Assembly (NCBI GenBank): GCA_902168085.1
Contig: CABHOP010000050.1
Span: forward strand, 1-34,158
Source: an uncultured Bacteroides sp.
GTDB lineage: Bacteria > Bacteroidota > Bacteroidia > Chitinophagales > Chitinophagaceae
Direction of reading: 5' to 3'
DNA: 34,158 nt
Shown: piece after piece, positions 1-7,030 of the stretch
Layout: the number at the start of each line of letters is the position of its first letter
How positions within the stretch are numbered: position 1 is the stretch's first letter
Program-made: the position numbers and the translations under genes
The notes under the pieces: model-generated
Seen by the model: only the letters and a program-made list of their open reading frames with translations
What the model was told of the DNA's origin: nothing
Databases searched by the model: none

Positions 1-100
1 CTCATAAGTATTGTTTTATTAGCCATGCTGCATTGGATTATATAGCCAACTTCGCATTTACTATTGTTAAAACAACCTCATTAATACAGCTTACAGGGGT

Positions 101-195
101 GGTCAGTTTGAAGTGTAAAAGGGGGGGTCAGTTTGCTGCGGAATCAGGTGATCACCTACCCGCGGAATTTAGTGCTCTCTTTTAGCGGAATGTCC
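101..195. mobile_element. Terminal repeat array of an IS21-family-like insertion sequence (one end only)
   Basis: GGTCAGTTTG occurs at 101-110 and again at 126-135. GCGGAAT occurs three times, at 138-144, 162-168 and 185-191, with 23-24 nt spacing. Tandem terminal repeats of this GGTCAGTTTG...CGGAAT kind are characteristic of the ends of Bacteroidota IS21-family (istA/istB) elements. The body of the element would lie to the left, outside the window; no transposase gene is visible in bases 1-100. The last repeat breaks into the reading frame at 182-367, so the outer boundary is probably near 191-196. The family assignment rests on recognising the repeat style and is moderately sure. Confidence 0.55.
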
Positions 196-367
196 AATTT
201 GTTACAACAAAATTATCCATAATTAATTTCCCAAGAAGATTTAGAATATTGCTTTCAAGAATGGAAAATCTTGTAGAAAGAAGTCCGATATAATAATAGA
301 ACTCTTTTGCTCTATCATCAGCTTGTGAAAATCTTTGTGATGTCGGACTTATTTTGCTTCGCCCCAT
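182..367 (-). pseudogene. N-terminal stub of a gene downstream of the KAP NTPase, cut by the IS end
   Basis: The 61-codon frame starts with an ATG that overlaps the last 19 nt of the KAP NTPase gene, an arrangement typical of translationally coupled genes. The protein is mostly helical and amphipathic (residues about 15-52, containing FYYYIGLLSTRFSILESNIL). Its last four residues and its stop codon fall inside the GCGGAAT terminal repeat of the IS-like element, so only about 57 residues are native. I read this as the start of a longer gene whose 3' part was separated by the insertion. I do not recognise the family. It could instead be a genuine small protein, but its stop being supplied by repeat DNA argues against that. 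Confidence 0.55.
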
Positions 368-2490
368 TCCTTTCTTTCTTTATGTAATTTCTGAAAAATG
401 CCAATTAGAGTATCGTCATCAATCGAATCGTTACGGTCTAATGATGAAACTTTAGGTAATCCCGATTTATCACCAAACCTTGTTTGTAATTTAGAAAACA
501 GCTTATCTGCACCTACTACTTTGTCTACCAACAAATATTGCTCTTCTTGGAAATTAGATTTAAATTTTTTAACAACGTTATAATCGCCGCCGATGCTATG
601 GACGGTTGGAGTAAATATCCTCAATAATTTAAGTGATGCTTGAAAATCTTCATTTAAAACTTCCTCTATTGCAGTCGTTAGACTCTCGTTATCAACGTCG
701 TACCACCAAATAAGAAATCTCACCATGTTTTCCTCAGGTAATGCTTCAAAAAAATCAGAGTTATTAATCAATATTTTAACCCGATTTACGTACGCTTTCT
801 TAATACTTAGCGCATTTTTACCCTTAAAAATTGTTTGTTTGTTTTCTTCTGATTCAGGCATAACAAACCTGGCAACTAACTCTGCGGCAAATAATATTGA
901 AGAGGAAAGTTCTATAGATTCTATAGCAATTTGTAATGCACTTTCTTCGTCTAATCTCTCAATTAGAGCCTGGACAATCATTGCTGCCCAACTAAATGGG
1001 CTACCCCAATTGAAAGCTTCTTTCTCAGCATAACTATCACTTAGAATAGATAAAGCGAGTACGAGATTCTTTGCTGATTGACCTGCAATATTCTTTCTAT
1101 GGTATACTAATTTAAACAGTACATCATCAACTGTATAGTTCGTGAAATCTGTGCGGAATTGAGTCACTAAATCCTCAACTCGATGATTTCCGGCATTTAG
1201 ATAGAATTTTTCGAGGTGGGTGTCAGACATTTCAGATTGTTGAAGACTATAACTGAAATACCTTTCAAAATATTGAGGTGAACATATTCTTTTTTGAATT
1301 AGAGCCTTTTCCATATTTATGCCCCTACCTTCGGCAGGATCAACCCAGACAAATCTTGGAAACATTAGACATGTCAACTCTACAATTGCTTGTCTGATCT
1401 TTTCGGGATAAGATTCAATTGCAGCATTTACCTTCTTTAAAGCTGGAGATTTAATATCTGAGTATTTATTAGCTTTTTCATCATGATAATCGCTTAAAAA
1501 AAGCTCGCTATTCTCCCGAATAAATAAGTAAATTTCTGGTAGGCTTGCTTTTATAGATTCTAGGATAATTAAATCACATAAATCGACTTCTCCTATTAAA
1601 AGAGGTGAACAAAACTGAAGAGTGTTGGAGAATCGGATAGCTTTCCTTGGGTTGGAAAGTAGATAAGTTAATCCTGTGGCAAAAGCATCTTCAAATCTTT
1701 TTTCTGAAATTACTTTTGAATCCATTACTTTCTCAAGAATTTCTATAATATACTTCCTTAGCGCCGTATCTCGCGCTTTGGGTATTACTATTGGAATTTG
1801 AATAATTTTTTCCAAGAAAGCATGGCCTGACTCTGGCGCATTTCCACCATAACGAGGAGATAGAATCCTAGCAACCAATTCGACATCAAATGATAAAAAG
1901 TACGTGGTTCTAGGAAAGTCCGCTAACAATTTTACCAATTTGAAAATTAACTCAACTTCGCTAACATCTAGTCTATCAATATCGTCAATAAAAACGACGA
2001 TGTTTTTATTAGCATCAATTATAAAATCATCAATCTTTGCTTTGAGCTTACTTGACGTAGTAAATTTGCTTGGCTTGAAAATCGACACCCAAAGTTTTAA
2101 AATCTTAGCCCCGATTCCAATTTTGGGTATTTGGCCGACTATTCCTAACATCTCTTCATACTGAGAAATAAGGTTAGCAATTCGCTCGGACTTGTTTTCT
2201 ATATTTCTTTCAAGAGTTGAAGCAAATAACTTGAAGAATTCTTTTACTAACTGTTCTTGATTGTTAAAATACCAAGGATTGAATTTTATCTGAATTATAT
2301 CTTCTGGTAAGGACTTAGAAACTAGGTTAACTAACGAAGATTTCCCTTCGCCCCATTTCCCATATATGCCAACAGTAATCGCTTTGCTGTTCTTATTCGT
2401 ACAAATATTTGCTAATCGTTTTGCGAAGTTATACCTCTCAAAACGGTCTTGATTTTCATGCCCAATAGGTTCGTCTAAATTAAATTCCAT
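349..2490 (-). CDS. KAP family P-loop NTPase
   Basis: The 713-aa protein has the KAP signature. Walker A is GKWGEGKSS at residues 44-52, the family FNPWYF motif is at 70-75, and Walker B is IVVFIDDIDRL at 164-174, followed by YFLSFD at 197-202. KAP NTPases are STAND/AAA-like ATPases, often membrane-associated and often found in phage-exclusion loci (PifA of plasmid F, QatA). This one lacks the clear paired membrane helices that many members carry between Walker A and B; only a weakly hydrophobic stretch around residues 118-140 is present, so it is probably soluble. The C-terminal ~400 residues are helical with no recognised effector. The ATG lies one base after the stop of the open frame 2492-2638, and the gene end overlaps the stub at 182-367, so it sits in the middle of a tight operon. 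Defence function is inferred from family and neighbours. Confidence 0.85.
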   Translation of the reverse strand: MEFNLDEPIGHENQDRFERYNFAKRLANICTNKNSKAITVGIYGKWGEGKSSLVNLVSKSLPEDIIQIKFNPWYFNNQEQLVKEFFKLFASTLERNIENKSERIANLISQYEEMLGIVGQIPKIGIGAKILKLWVSIFKPSKFTTSSKLKAKIDDFIIDANKNIVVFIDDIDRLDVSEVELIFKLVKLLADFPRTTYFLSFDVELVARILSPRYGGNAPESGHAFLEKIIQIPIVIPKARDTALRKYIIEILEKVMDSKVISEKRFEDAFATGLTYLLSNPRKAIRFSNTLQFCSPLLIGEVDLCDLIILESIKASLPEIYLFIRENSELFLSDYHDEKANKYSDIKSPALKKVNAAIESYPEKIRQAIVELTCLMFPRFVWVDPAEGRGINMEKALIQKRICSPQYFERYFSYSLQQSEMSDTHLEKFYLNAGNHRVEDLVTQFRTDFTNYTVDDVLFKLVYHRKNIAGQSAKNLVLALSILSDSYAEKEAFNWGSPFSWAAMIVQALIERLDEESALQIAIESIELSSSILFAAELVARFVMPESEENKQTIFKGKNALSIKKAYVNRVKILINNSDFFEALPEENMVRFLIWWYDVDNESLTTAIEEVLNEDFQASLKLLRIFTPTVHSIGGDYNVVKKFKSNFQEEQYLLVDKVVGADKLFSKLQTRFGDKSGLPKVSSLDRNDSIDDDTLIGIFQKLHKERKEWGEAK

Positions 2491-2491
2491 T

Positions 2492-2638
2492 TTAAAGGTT
2501 AGGTTTTAGGCTATCTAAACCAATAGCATTTCTTATGTCATCTAAAATTATAGGTAATAATTCTAACAAAGTAATGTCATTGGCTTTTAACCACTGTAAA
2601 CAATCTTCTTTAGTTAGCTGACTGCTTAGAAGTATGTG
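2492..2638 (-). pseudogene. Open frame without a normal start, coupled to the KAP NTPase gene
   Basis: Reading leftward, 48 codons are open between an in-frame TAG (2639-2641) and a TAA whose last base is one nucleotide from the KAP ATG. The peptide contains LTKEDCLQWLKANDITLLEL and looks like real helical coding sequence. It has no ATG; the only usual start codon is an internal TTG. In the same frame upstream of the TAG, an ATG (minus strand, 2690-2692) opens 17 codons. The region therefore could be a 65-codon gene broken by one nonsense change, the 3' end of an eroded gene, or a small protein with an unusual start. The tight junction suggests it once belonged to the KAP operon. Family unknown. 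Confidence 0.4.
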
Positions 2639-2704
2639 CTAAAATGGGCTGAGTTGAGCTGAATTGTGCCTTAGCTTTAGAATAATGTTCATGGATAACG
2701 GGGA

Positions 2705-5185
2705 TTATGAGCTAGGAATTTCTATAGGAATTCTAATCATGTCAACTATTGGAGTATATATATCAATGTCTTGTGTCGGCGTAATAAGGGAAACAATTAA
2801 AGAATACCTTGTGCGTTTTTCAACGTTGCCTAAATGTTTTCGTTCTCTCCACCAACCTACTACAGGATAAACTCCTATCATATTACAGGCCGCAATATCA
2901 GCAGCGTTGCCCTCCCAGATATCGGAATGAACTGAGCCTATAGCCCGGTTATCTGCGCCTATTGACCAACGCCCGCTACCGCTATTTCCCGGTGGATCAT
3001 CACCTTCTTCTCTTGCGGCAACATTTAATCGACTTAGAAATTCATGTCGAGTTTCACTGGGATTGTTGACGTCAAATCTAAAGGCATGTGAAGCGTATCT
3101 ATATTTGTCTTTCCATCCTATTTCACCCGGTGCAGGTTCTATAAAATAGGAGAGGGTAACTCTAAGTTTTACTTGAGTTGCTCCCATGCTTAGTAGTAAA
3201 TCAGCTGGCCATGGCAACTCATAGACATGCATGTCCTTCGTTATTGGTCTGCGTTCCTCATTAAACGCATACGGCTGAATTTCAGCTTGCGATACAAGGG
3301 TCAGAGTGGAGTTACTACAATGTATCGCCCTGTCGAGGTCAGGTACACCAAAACCACAAATGCGCATCAATTTTGTAATATCCCTTTTTCGGGAAATGTC
3401 TAGCTGGTATTGATTGATTATTGCATCAGGCCATTCTGCCGAATGTATCAACAACCCTTTAACTGTCTCAGGCCACGCATTAGGATACTGAGTTTGAATT
3501 TTAGCTGCTAGCCATGCTGCTTTTGCAGTTGCTGCACTTGTAGCGTACAGGACATCATACTGATTGTTAACATGGCTTCTGGAAGTTGTTAATAAACTAA
3601 GGTCAGGATGGGCTTCATATAGGTCGCCATTAGGGCTTCGTCTAATGTTTCCACCTTCCACTACTATTTCTGGCTTGAGAGGCCATTTACTTTCCCATAG
3701 TGTTGAACAAGTGCTATATGGTGATAATCCCCTAAGCGGTGCAATCACAGTGTCATTAGCCAATAGAGGGTCTGTAAAAGTTACTTTTTCTGTATACGCC
3801 CCAACTGTTAGTGAATTCCAAGATTGAGCTGGGTCTTCAATTGACCTGAGTAAGTTGATATCTGGGTAACCGTTCCAATCAATGGTATTTCTTACATTTC
3901 CTGCAGAAACGATATAAAGACGCCTTTCACCGTCTACCTGCCCGGAAGTAATTGAGTCTATTGCCCCTGACCACGATGTAGGTTTACCTTTGTGGTCTAT
4001 TATATCTGAAGTAACTGCGCAACAAAATATTTGAGTTCTGTTGGGTGCTGCAATTTCAGAAAGACTTATTGCCTGTTGAGTAATTGCGCCATAAAGGTCT
4101 GGGGGATTTCCTCCAGTAGGTGGCAAGATTTTAACTGAACTTAGTTTATGATTCAATTCAATTTCTCCTGCTGCCTCCAAAGCCTCTTCGAGACTCCCAT
4201 AAGCTGCTATGCCACTCATTAAAGTGCCGTGACCATCATGGTCGTTTACGCCCCATATAGGATTAAAGGCAGAGCAATCATTATCAGCTAAAATTGGTGC
4301 AAGTAATGGATGTCCGTTATTCACGCCTGTATCGAGGACGCAAATTCCGATATTATGGTCATTATGTCTTAGGCGTCCTAACAAGTCTCTTGTCCAATCA
4401 ACTTGATCAATATTGGGCTGATTAACCCAAAAAGCGGCTGTTTCTTTAGCAGCTCTTATTTCAGCAATGTCCTGCGTGGCTTCTAAAAGTTCAAGTAACT
4501 GATTGCGATTTGCCTGTACTAATACAACACTTCTTTCAGGAAAGTTAACAATTCGGTTTTCAAAGAATTCTATGTCAAGTAACTCACATCCTGCACGAAC
4601 ACGATTAATTGCTACTTCTTCCTGACCTTGAATCGTTTTTATCCATAATTCGCATTGTTTCTCTAAATAAGCTTGTGGCAATAAAGCAATCGGGTCAGTC
4701 CAGAAAGATTCTAGAACTGCCAGCCTTATATCTTGAATGCTGTTTACTAAGGGACTATTTTTGGGCTGACCATTTCGGGTATCTTCCTCTAAATATTTAC
4801 GGATTTTCCCTAAAAAATGGTTTTCCTTACCACTTGGAATGTATACGGTTGCATAAGTCTTAACTCCTGCATCGCTAGTTTCTTGTCTGACATTTAATAT
4901 TCTTATTCCTTTGCGGAAATCTTCCAAACTTTTTATCGCAAGGTCGAAGCCAACTTCTCCCGTGAATTCGATATATGTGCCGTCTTTTACTGGTTGAGAT
5001 AGTGCCTGTCTTGCTGCGCGATTTTGGGCTGCTTCCGCCCACATCTGTTGAAAGGTAGTTAGCAATCTTTGGCCGTGAGATTGTCTTTCTCGCTGTGGTA
5101 TATTTAGCGTTGGGCCTCGTCCATCAGTCCTATAGTCGATGGTGTCAGGTAATTGGGATAAAAATAATAATAGATACTCATTCAT
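2705..5185 (-). CDS. ietS: Subtilisin-like (S8) serine protease, IetS-type
   Basis: The 826-aa protein has a complete subtilase triad: Asp285 in VLDTGV, His319 in DHDGHGT, and Ser550 in YATSAA, with the oxyanion Asn430 in SAGN. There is no signal peptide, so it is expected to act in the cytoplasm. About 270 residues precede the protease domain and about 250 follow it, as in large cytoplasmic subtilases paired with an AAA ATPase. The ATG is only 6 nt after the stop of that ATPase gene. This pair matches IetAS, first described as a plasmid stability/incompatibility pair on Agrobacterium pTi-SAKURA and later shown to protect against phage. The Ser motif is A-T-S rather than the common G-T-S, but the nucleophile is intact. 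Family assignment is firm; the IetS name follows from length, triad and partner. Confidence 0.85.
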   Translation of the reverse strand: MNEYLLLFLSQLPDTIDYRTDGRGPTLNIPQRERQSHGQRLLTTFQQMWAEAAQNRAARQALSQPVKDGTYIEFTGEVGFDLAIKSLEDFRKGIRILNVRQETSDAGVKTYATVYIPSGKENHFLGKIRKYLEEDTRNGQPKNSPLVNSIQDIRLAVLESFWTDPIALLPQAYLEKQCELWIKTIQGQEEVAINRVRAGCELLDIEFFENRIVNFPERSVVLVQANRNQLLELLEATQDIAEIRAAKETAAFWVNQPNIDQVDWTRDLLGRLRHNDHNIGICVLDTGVNNGHPLLAPILADNDCSAFNPIWGVNDHDGHGTLMSGIAAYGSLEEALEAAGEIELNHKLSSVKILPPTGGNPPDLYGAITQQAISLSEIAAPNRTQIFCCAVTSDIIDHKGKPTSWSGAIDSITSGQVDGERRLYIVSAGNVRNTIDWNGYPDINLLRSIEDPAQSWNSLTVGAYTEKVTFTDPLLANDTVIAPLRGLSPYSTCSTLWESKWPLKPEIVVEGGNIRRSPNGDLYEAHPDLSLLTTSRSHVNNQYDVLYATSAATAKAAWLAAKIQTQYPNAWPETVKGLLIHSAEWPDAIINQYQLDISRKRDITKLMRICGFGVPDLDRAIHCSNSTLTLVSQAEIQPYAFNEERRPITKDMHVYELPWPADLLLSMGATQVKLRVTLSYFIEPAPGEIGWKDKYRYASHAFRFDVNNPSETRHEFLSRLNVAAREEGDDPPGNSGSGRWSIGADNRAIGSVHSDIWEGNAADIAACNMIGVYPVVGWWRERKHLGNVEKRTRYSLIVSLITPTQDIDIYTPIVDMIRIPIEIPSS

Positions 5186-5191
5186 TGCAGG

Positions 5192-6142
5192 CTACTGGGA
5201 CTTATACGCATGTTTTTTTTCATTTATCATGCTGTTAAGAAGCTGATAATCCACTTTCTGTTTGTCATTCAATATGGAAATTTTAATTGCATCAAGTACA
5301 GCTTGAGAAATCTCGGAATGACTTAACCCTTCAAAATTTAGTTTATCAAGACTATACCTTCCTTTGTATTTTCCAAGTTTGTTTATAATAAGTTCAGTTC
5401 CTTCTGTTTTAGATGGGATGTTATAATGAATAACGTCATCAAATCGCCTAAACAATGCTTGATCTAGTAAATCAAGATTATTTGTTGCCGAAATAATAAT
5501 ACTGTTAGATGTGTCCTGTTCTATCATTTGAAGGAATGAATTTAGAATCCTTCTCATTTCCCCTACATCATTATTTAGTGCTCGCTCACCACCAATTGCA
5601 TCAAATTCATCAAAAAGATAAACGCCTTGCCGCTCACTAATACTTTCAAAAAGGAGACGCAGTTTTACGCTAGTTTCCCCCATAAATTTAGTGACCAGTT
5701 TATCCATAAGGATTACATACAACGGCAATTGAAGCTCTCTAGCAAAAATGGCTGCTGTCATTGTCTTGCCTGTACCCGGAGGGCCTGATAATAAAATTTT
5801 TCTTCTGTTTTCTAAGCCGTGCTTAAGGAGTTTGTCTTTTTGTTTAAATTCATGCAGAATTCTCTGCATACGTTCTTTAATCTTATCAGAAACTATTAAA
5901 TCAGAGAGTTTTACTTTAGGACTAAGCTCTAGAACCAAGCCATTTAAATCTTCATTAAAAGGCCGGAGCTTTATTACTTTGACCTTAGACTTGTCAACCA
6001 GTTTTTTTATTTCATCTGCAACTGAAATATGGCCTTGTTTTGCTTCATGCGCAGCAATTTGCAATGCAACTGTTGAAAATCGCATGCTGTCGGCTTCAAA
6101 GTGAGACTTGATTAAAGTTTTTATTTGTTCTGCTGTTGCCAT
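5192..6142 (-). CDS. ietA: AAA+ ATPase, IetA-type partner of the subtilase
   Basis: The 316-aa AAA+ ATPase has Walker A GPPGTGKT at 120-127, Walker B VYLFDEFD at 174-181, a sensor-1 SATNN at 219-223 and a paired-arginine FRRFD at 231-235. The ~110 residues before the ATPase core are helical and probably serve substrate recognition; the C-terminal ~75 residues form the usual small helical lid. It resembles the FtsH/spastin-type classic AAA clade. It is the first gene of the leftward operon, behind a consensus-like promoter (6152-6183), and is followed 6 nt later by the subtilase gene. In IetAS systems the ATPase is thought to control or deliver substrates to the protease. The mechanism is not known in detail and is not visible from sequence. 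Confidence 0.85.
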   Translation of the reverse strand: MATAEQIKTLIKSHFEADSMRFSTVALQIAAHEAKQGHISVADEIKKLVDKSKVKVIKLRPFNEDLNGLVLELSPKVKLSDLIVSDKIKERMQRILHEFKQKDKLLKHGLENRRKILLSGPPGTGKTMTAAIFARELQLPLYVILMDKLVTKFMGETSVKLRLLFESISERQGVYLFDEFDAIGGERALNNDVGEMRRILNSFLQMIEQDTSNSIIISATNNLDLLDQALFRRFDDVIHYNIPSKTEGTELIINKLGKYKGRYSLDKLNFEGLSHSEISQAVLDAIKISILNDKQKVDYQLLNSMINEKKHAYKSQ

Positions 6143-6151
6143 ATTATAATG

Positions 6152-6183
6152 CCAAGATACCCAAACCTTAATTAAAGGTCAAA
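6152..6183 (-). promoter_or_regulatory. Promoter of the ietAS operon
   Basis: On the minus strand, TTTG (6180-6183) and TATCTTGG (6152-6159) are separated by exactly 20 nt. This matches the Bacteroidota -33/-7 consensus except for one base of TAnnTTTG. Transcription would start just before the ietA ATG at 6142, giving a very short or absent leader. Confidence 0.5.
6165..6179. promoter_or_regulatory. Inverted repeat inside the ietA promoter spacer
   Basis: ACCTT (6165-6169) and AAGGT (6175-6179) form a perfect 5-bp inverted repeat around AATTA, lying between the -33 and -7 elements. It is positioned like a repressor operator. No regulator gene is present in the visible part of the island. Confidence 0.3.
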
Positions 6184-6285
6184 AGAGTTTTGGTGTAGAA
6201 GTTGAATTGTTAGCTATCTGTGCATTGCCTTGTTATATTAACACAGGTAACCCTTAAATATTGTACCTATGTTGTACCAACAGAA

Positions 6286-6310
6286 ACAGCCGACTAATTT
6301 AGTCGGCTGT
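6286..6310 (-). terminator. Hairpin after the tRNA-Leu remnant
   Basis: A 10-bp perfect stem (ACAGCCGACT / AGTCGGCTGT) with a 5-nt loop lies just 3' of the tRNA-Leu fragment on the minus strand. It is followed by TTTCTGTT, a weak T-run. It was probably the terminator of the original tRNA and now also insulates the island. Confidence 0.6.
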
Positions 6311-6314
6311 AATC

Positions 6315-6368
6315 GGTGCCCAGAAGAGGAATCGAACCTGCACTCCCTTTCGAAAACAAGATTTTGAG
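6315..6368 (-). pseudogene. 3' half of a tRNA-Leu(CAA) gene
   Basis: On the minus strand the sequence begins in an anticodon loop CTCAAAA (anticodon CAA), continues with the 3' anticodon stem TCTTG, a class-II long variable arm, a T loop TTCGATT and an acceptor end TCTGGGCACC. Beyond 6368 the matching 5' anticodon stem (CAAGA) and the D-arm are missing. A break in the anticodon loop is a classical tyrosine-integrase crossover position, so this is probably an attachment-site remnant. The T stem has one mismatch, consistent with decay. Confidence 0.65.
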
Positions 6369-6379
6369 TTTCGAGCCAC

Positions 6380-6408
6380 TCCTCCTTAGCTCAGTTGGTT
6401 AGAGCACC
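6380..6408 (+). pseudogene. 5' half of a tRNA, tRNA-Asn-like, in inverted orientation
   Basis: The sequence TCCTCCT-TA-GCTC, the D-loop and GAGC-A-CC are a standard tRNA 5' half ending inside the anticodon stem. TCCTCCT would pair over seven positions, with one T-G wobble, with the acceptor 3' strand AGGGGGA of the fragment at 6600-6638. That fragment lies on the other strand about 190 nt away. The two are therefore likely to be halves of one tRNA-Asn gene with this half inverted. Confidence 0.55.
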
Positions 6409-6560
6409 AAACACCTCAGCCTGAAGTCCATTTCTGGCTAATCACATATAAACTATTAACGTATCAATCTTGACACAAATTCAGGTCATTTGACCTAAAA
6501 ACAGACACAAAAGAAGATAAAGGAAAGTTTATTGCGGGTTTCAGTGCGAGTAAAATAAAG

Positions 6561-6588
6561 AAGGAGTTGCAATTGAATGCAACTCCTT
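6561..6588 (-). terminator. Hairpin terminator after the tRNA-Asn remnant
   Basis: An 11-bp perfect stem (AAGGAGTTGCA / TGCAACTCCTT) with a 6-nt loop is followed on the minus strand by CTTTATTTTA. It sits directly 3' of the tRNA-Asn 3' half. Confidence 0.65.
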
Positions 6589-6599
6589 GTAAATCAGTG

Positions 6600-6638
6600 C
6601 TCCCCCTTCAGGACTTGAACCTGAGACCCCCTGATTAA
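6600..6638 (-). pseudogene. 3' half of a tRNA-Asn gene
   Basis: On the minus strand TTAATCAGG (3' part of the anticodon loop plus stem) is followed by the variable loop, a perfect T arm (TCAGG-TTCAAGT-CCTGA) and the acceptor strand AGGGGGA with discriminator G. The TTAA loop end and the acceptor fit bacterial tRNA-Asn(GTT). The 5' side is replaced by unrelated sequence containing its own small inverted repeat (GATTCT/AGAATC, about 6645-6661). The gene cannot yield a normal tRNA. Confidence 0.65.
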
Positions 6639-6662
6639 TAGAAAGATTCTTGTTTAGAATCA

Positions 6663-6690
6663 GTCCTATAGCTCAGTTGGTTAGAGCACC
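6663..6690 (+). repeat. Inverted 28-nt copy of the 5' half of the CAT tRNA
   Basis: Positions 6663-6690 on the plus strand are identical to nucleotides 2-29 of the intact tRNA that lies on the minus strand at 6903-6930. The match ends at GAGCACC, inside the anticodon stem, just as in the tRNA-Asn-like half at 6380-6408. Both are followed by AAACA. Confidence 0.75.
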
Positions 6691-6819
6691 AAACATGTCC
6701 TCGCATCAAGTCCATTTGGACTCAATATCTGAATTGAAATTATTTATGTGCAATATCAATATTGACACATAAAGGGAACAAATAAACTTTACTGTGAGTT
6801 TCAATGCGGCTAAAATAAA

Positions 6820-6847
6820 AAAGCGTTACATGCAAGTGTAACGCTTT
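6820..6847 (-). terminator. Terminator of the CAT tRNA
   Basis: An 11-bp perfect stem (AAAGCGTTACA / TGTAACGCTTT) with loop TGCAAG is followed on the minus strand by TTTTATTTTA. It lies 10 nt beyond the tRNA 3' end. Confidence 0.8.
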
Positions 6848-6857
6848 GATTTCTAAG

Positions 6858-6931
6858 TGGTCCCACTAGGACTTGAACCTAGGACCCCCTGATTATGAGT
6901 CAGGTGCTCTAACCAACTGAGCTATAGGACC
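6858..6931 (-). tRNA. tRNA with CAT anticodon (tRNA-Met elongator or tRNA-Ile2)
   Basis: All four arms fold. The acceptor GGTCCTA pairs with TGGGACC (one wobble), the D arm is GCTC/GAGC, the anticodon arm is CCTGA-CTCATAA-TCAGG, and the T arm is CTAGG-TTCAAGT-CCTAG. The total is 74 nt without an encoded CCA. A CAT anticodon outside an initiator context means elongator Met or lysidine-modified Ile2; sequence alone does not settle it, and Met is slightly favoured. A promoter (6970-7001) and a terminator (6820-6847) flank it, so it is a single-gene unit. Its 5' half is copied in inverted form at 6663-6690. Confidence 0.9.
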
Positions 6932-6969
6932 TGGCTATGAAGCCGCTCTTGCGGTTATCAAGAGGACTG

Positions 6970-7001
6970 CAAATGTATAGACTTTTCTCAGAAAAAGAAA
7001 A
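6970..7001 (-). promoter_or_regulatory. Promoter of the CAT tRNA
   Basis: On the minus strand TTTT (6998-7001) and TACATTTG (6970-6977) are 20 nt apart, matching the Bacteroidota consensus. The predicted start lies about 30 nt before the tRNA 5' end. Confidence 0.55.
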
Positions 7002-7030
7002 ATACACCCACACAATTTTATTTTTGTGAA

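Noticed and set aside
6662-6725. Possible complete plus-strand tRNA
   Set aside because: AGTCC at 6662 and GGACT near 6718-6722 could pair as an acceptor stem around the tRNA 5' half. However, the anticodon arm is missing and the total is about 63 nt, so it is better described as an inverted tRNA half with chance or vestigial pairing.
6240-6860. CRISPR array or riboswitch in the long gene-free stretch
   Set aside because: The repeats are only two copies, diverged and explained partly by tRNA halves; hairpins are terminator-like and no riboswitch-type architecture is seen. No CRISPR array was found anywhere in the window.
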